A stretch of 47,748 nt of DNA, taken from Dyella sp. EPa41 (GTDB taxonomy: Bacteria > Pseudomonadota > Gammaproteobacteria > Xanthomonadales > Rhodanobacteraceae). Positions 46,357 to 47,748 of this stretch are shown one piece after another. A program made the translations under genes and the position numbers. Every line of letters begins with the position of its first letter. Position 1 is the stretch's first letter. The stretch covers positions 1 through 47,748 of the forward strand of contig NZ_BCPR01000035.1 of the NCBI RefSeq assembly GCF_016586165.1. The letters run 5' to 3'. Under the pieces are notes generated by a model that searched no databases, had not been told where the DNA came from, and saw nothing but the letters and a program-made list of their open reading frames with translations.

Positions 46357-47748
46357 TCAAATCTCGACCTGTGCGCCCAGCTCGATCAGGCGGTTGCCCG
46401 GAATCTGGAAGAACGCCGTGGCCGGCAGGGCATTGCGTGCCATGAAGGCGAAGAGCTTGTCCCGCCACAGCGCCATGCCGGGGCGACGGGCATCCGCAAT
46501 GATGGTCTCGCGCGACAGGAAAAACGTGGTGTCCATCATGTCGAACGGCAGGCCCACCTTGGAGCACTTGGACAGGGCCAGCGGAATGTTGGGATCCTCG
46601 GCGAAGCCAAAGCGCAGCGCCAGGCCGAAGAAGTCGCCGCCCAGCTCGCTGATCTCGATCCGCTCGCCCTGATCGGCGGTGGGGATTTCCAGCATCTCCA
46701 CCGTCAAAAGCACATTGCGCTCGTGCAGCACCTTGTTGTGCTTGAGGTTGTGCAGCAGCGCATGAGGCACGGCGTGCTGGTTGGCGGTGAGGAACACGGC
46801 CGTGCCCGGCACGCGCAGCGGCGGGTGTTCGGCGATGTTCTCGATGAAGGGCTCAAGCGCCAGGCCCGACTGCTTGATTTCGCGCACCACCAGCTCGCGT
46901 CCGCGGCGCCAGGTGGTCATCACGATGAAGATGCCCACGCCCAGCACCAGCGGGAACCAGCCGCCGTACTCGATCTTGATCAAGTTGGCGCCCAGGAAGG
47001 ACAGGTCGATGGTCAGCAGCAGCAGGCCGGCAAAGATGACGGTGAACAGGCTCCAGTTCCACTGGCGGCGCGCCACGATCAACGCAAGGATGGTGGTGAT
47101 CGTCATGGTGCCGGTCACCGCGATGCCGTAGGCCGCGCTGAGGTTTTCCGAGCTGCGGAAACCGAGCACGGCCGCCAGCACCATCACCAGCAGGAAATTG
47201 TTGACCCACGGCACGAAGATCTGGCCGGACATCTCGCGCGAGGTGTGCACCACGGGCATGCGCATCGAATAGCCCAGCGACATGGCCTCGCGCGTCATCG
47301 AGAACGCGCCCGAAATGACCGCCTGCGATGCGATCACCGTGGCCACGGTGGCCAGGCCGATCATCGGATAGAGCAGCGGCGCGGGCGTGAGCTTGAAGAA
47401 CGGATTGTCGATGGCTTCGGGATGATCGAGCAGCAACGCGCCCTGCCCGAAATAATTGAGCACCAGCGCAGGCAGCACGAAGCTGAACCAGGCAAAGCGG
47501 ATCGGCCGCTTGCCGAAGTGGCCCATGTCCGCATACAGCGCCTCGGCGCCGGTCAGCGCCAGCACCACGCCACCCAGCGCGATGAAGGCCTGCAGCCCGT
47601 GGCTGACGAAGAACTTCAGGCCGTAGACCGGATTGAGCGCCCACAGCACATGCGGGTTGCGCGCAATCATGTGCACGCCGAGCAGCGCGATCACGATGAA
47701 CCACACCACCATCACCGGACCGAACAACCGGCCTACCCGCTCGGTGCC
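46357..47748 (-). CDS. kup: Low-affinity potassium transporter Kup (N-terminus beyond the window)
   Basis: At least 463 residues; the frame is still open at the window edge, so about 160 N-terminal residues are missing compared with E. coli Kup (622). The visible part has the family segments ERVGRLFGPVMVVWF, LTGAEALYADMGHFGKRPIRFAWF, QAVISGAFSMTREAMSLGYSMRMPVVHTSREMSGQIFVPWVNN and the cytoplasmic C-terminal domain (TNQHAVPHALLHNLKHNKVLHERNVLLTVEMLEIP) to its stop. K+/H+ symporter of the KUP/HAK family. It sits next to ruvB, the usual Xanthomonadales order. Confidence 0.95.
   Translation of the reverse strand, partial: GTERVGRLFGPVMVVWFIVIALLGVHMIARNPHVLWALNPVYGLKFFVSHGLQAFIALGGVVLALTGAEALYADMGHFGKRPIRFAWFSFVLPALVLNYFGQGALLLDHPEAIDNPFFKLTPAPLLYPMIGLATVATVIASQAVISGAFSMTREAMSLGYSMRMPVVHTSREMSGQIFVPWVNNFLLVMVLAAVLGFRSSENLSAAYGIAVTGTMTITTILALIVARRQWNWSLFTVIFAGLLLLTIDLSFLGANLIKIEYGGWFPLVLGVGIFIVMTTWRRGRELVVREIKQSGLALEPFIENIAEHPPLRVPGTAVFLTANQHAVPHALLHNLKHNKVLHERNVLLTVEMLEIPTADQGERIEISELGGDFFGLALRFGFAEDPNIPLALSKCSKVGLPFDMMDTTFFLSRETIIADARRPGMALWRDKLFAFMARNALPATAFFQIPGNRLIELGAQVEI

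Overview
The window is about 48 kb of GC-rich gammaproteobacterial chromosome. Gene content and order point to the Xanthomonadales, most likely Rhodanobacteraceae (Dyella/Luteibacter/Rhodanobacter-like). The strongest markers are the block ruvB-ybgC-tolQ-tolR-tolA-tolB-pal-cpoB-queE-queC-tRNA-Lys with kup beside ruvB, the ftsY-AsmA-mutY-yggX block, holD-rimI behind pssA, an H-NS-like protein of the short Xanthomonas type, and many extragenic palindromes built on a GGAGCGCACCC..GTGCGCGA theme. The lineage is inferred from sequence recognition only. Most of the window is core housekeeping DNA, with an accessory-looking stretch at about 27.8-37.7 kb.

Layout. 0-4.2 kb (minus strand): coaD, a small lipoprotein, a dicluster ferredoxin overlapping a gamma-glutamyltranspeptidase, and rsmD. 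4.3-8.1 kb (plus): ftsY, AsmA-like, mutY and yggX in a tight run, then tRNA-Phe with its own promoter and terminator. 8.2-12.2 kb: a cytosolic-looking BtuF-fold protein, YjbQ, pdxH, a glycerate-kinase-like P-loop kinase, YbjQ and an SDR. 12.3-19.1 kb (plus): aroK-aroB, a WGR-like small protein, hemE, a DUF3147-like membrane protein and valS. 19.1-19.7 kb: gene-free repeats. 19.7-21.5 kb (minus): pssA-holD-rimI. 21.6-24.4 kb (plus): a DUF4124 protein, proS and an H-NS-like gene. 24.5-27.8 kb: a ThrE-type exporter (minus) and glnS (plus).

27.8-37.7 kb: a nucleoside deaminase overlapping a VTT/DedA-type membrane protein, a hybrid sensor kinase, an orphan fusion of a DotU/TssL domain to a degenerate IcmF/TssM-like domain, a NarL-type response regulator, a PhnD-like periplasmic binding protein, a DUF3617 protein and a second sensor kinase. 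The regulator, binding protein and second kinase may form one periplasmic ligand-sensing circuit (inference).

37.7-47.7 kb (minus): kup (cut by the window edge), ruvB, the Tol-Pal operon, the queuosine genes queE/queC and tRNA-Lys.

The most unusual observations are: (1) a small miniature-transposon-like family with 31-bp terminal inverted repeats, two copies of 160 and 268 bp, each filling a gap between co-directional genes and ending 3-5 bp before a start codon (one splits tolQ from tolR); (2) the DotU-IcmF fusion, whose nucleotide-binding motifs look dead and which has no other type VI genes nearby; (3) an extragenic-palindrome-like repeat embedded in frame inside valS; and (4) a composite, hairpin-rich repeat block between valS and rimI.
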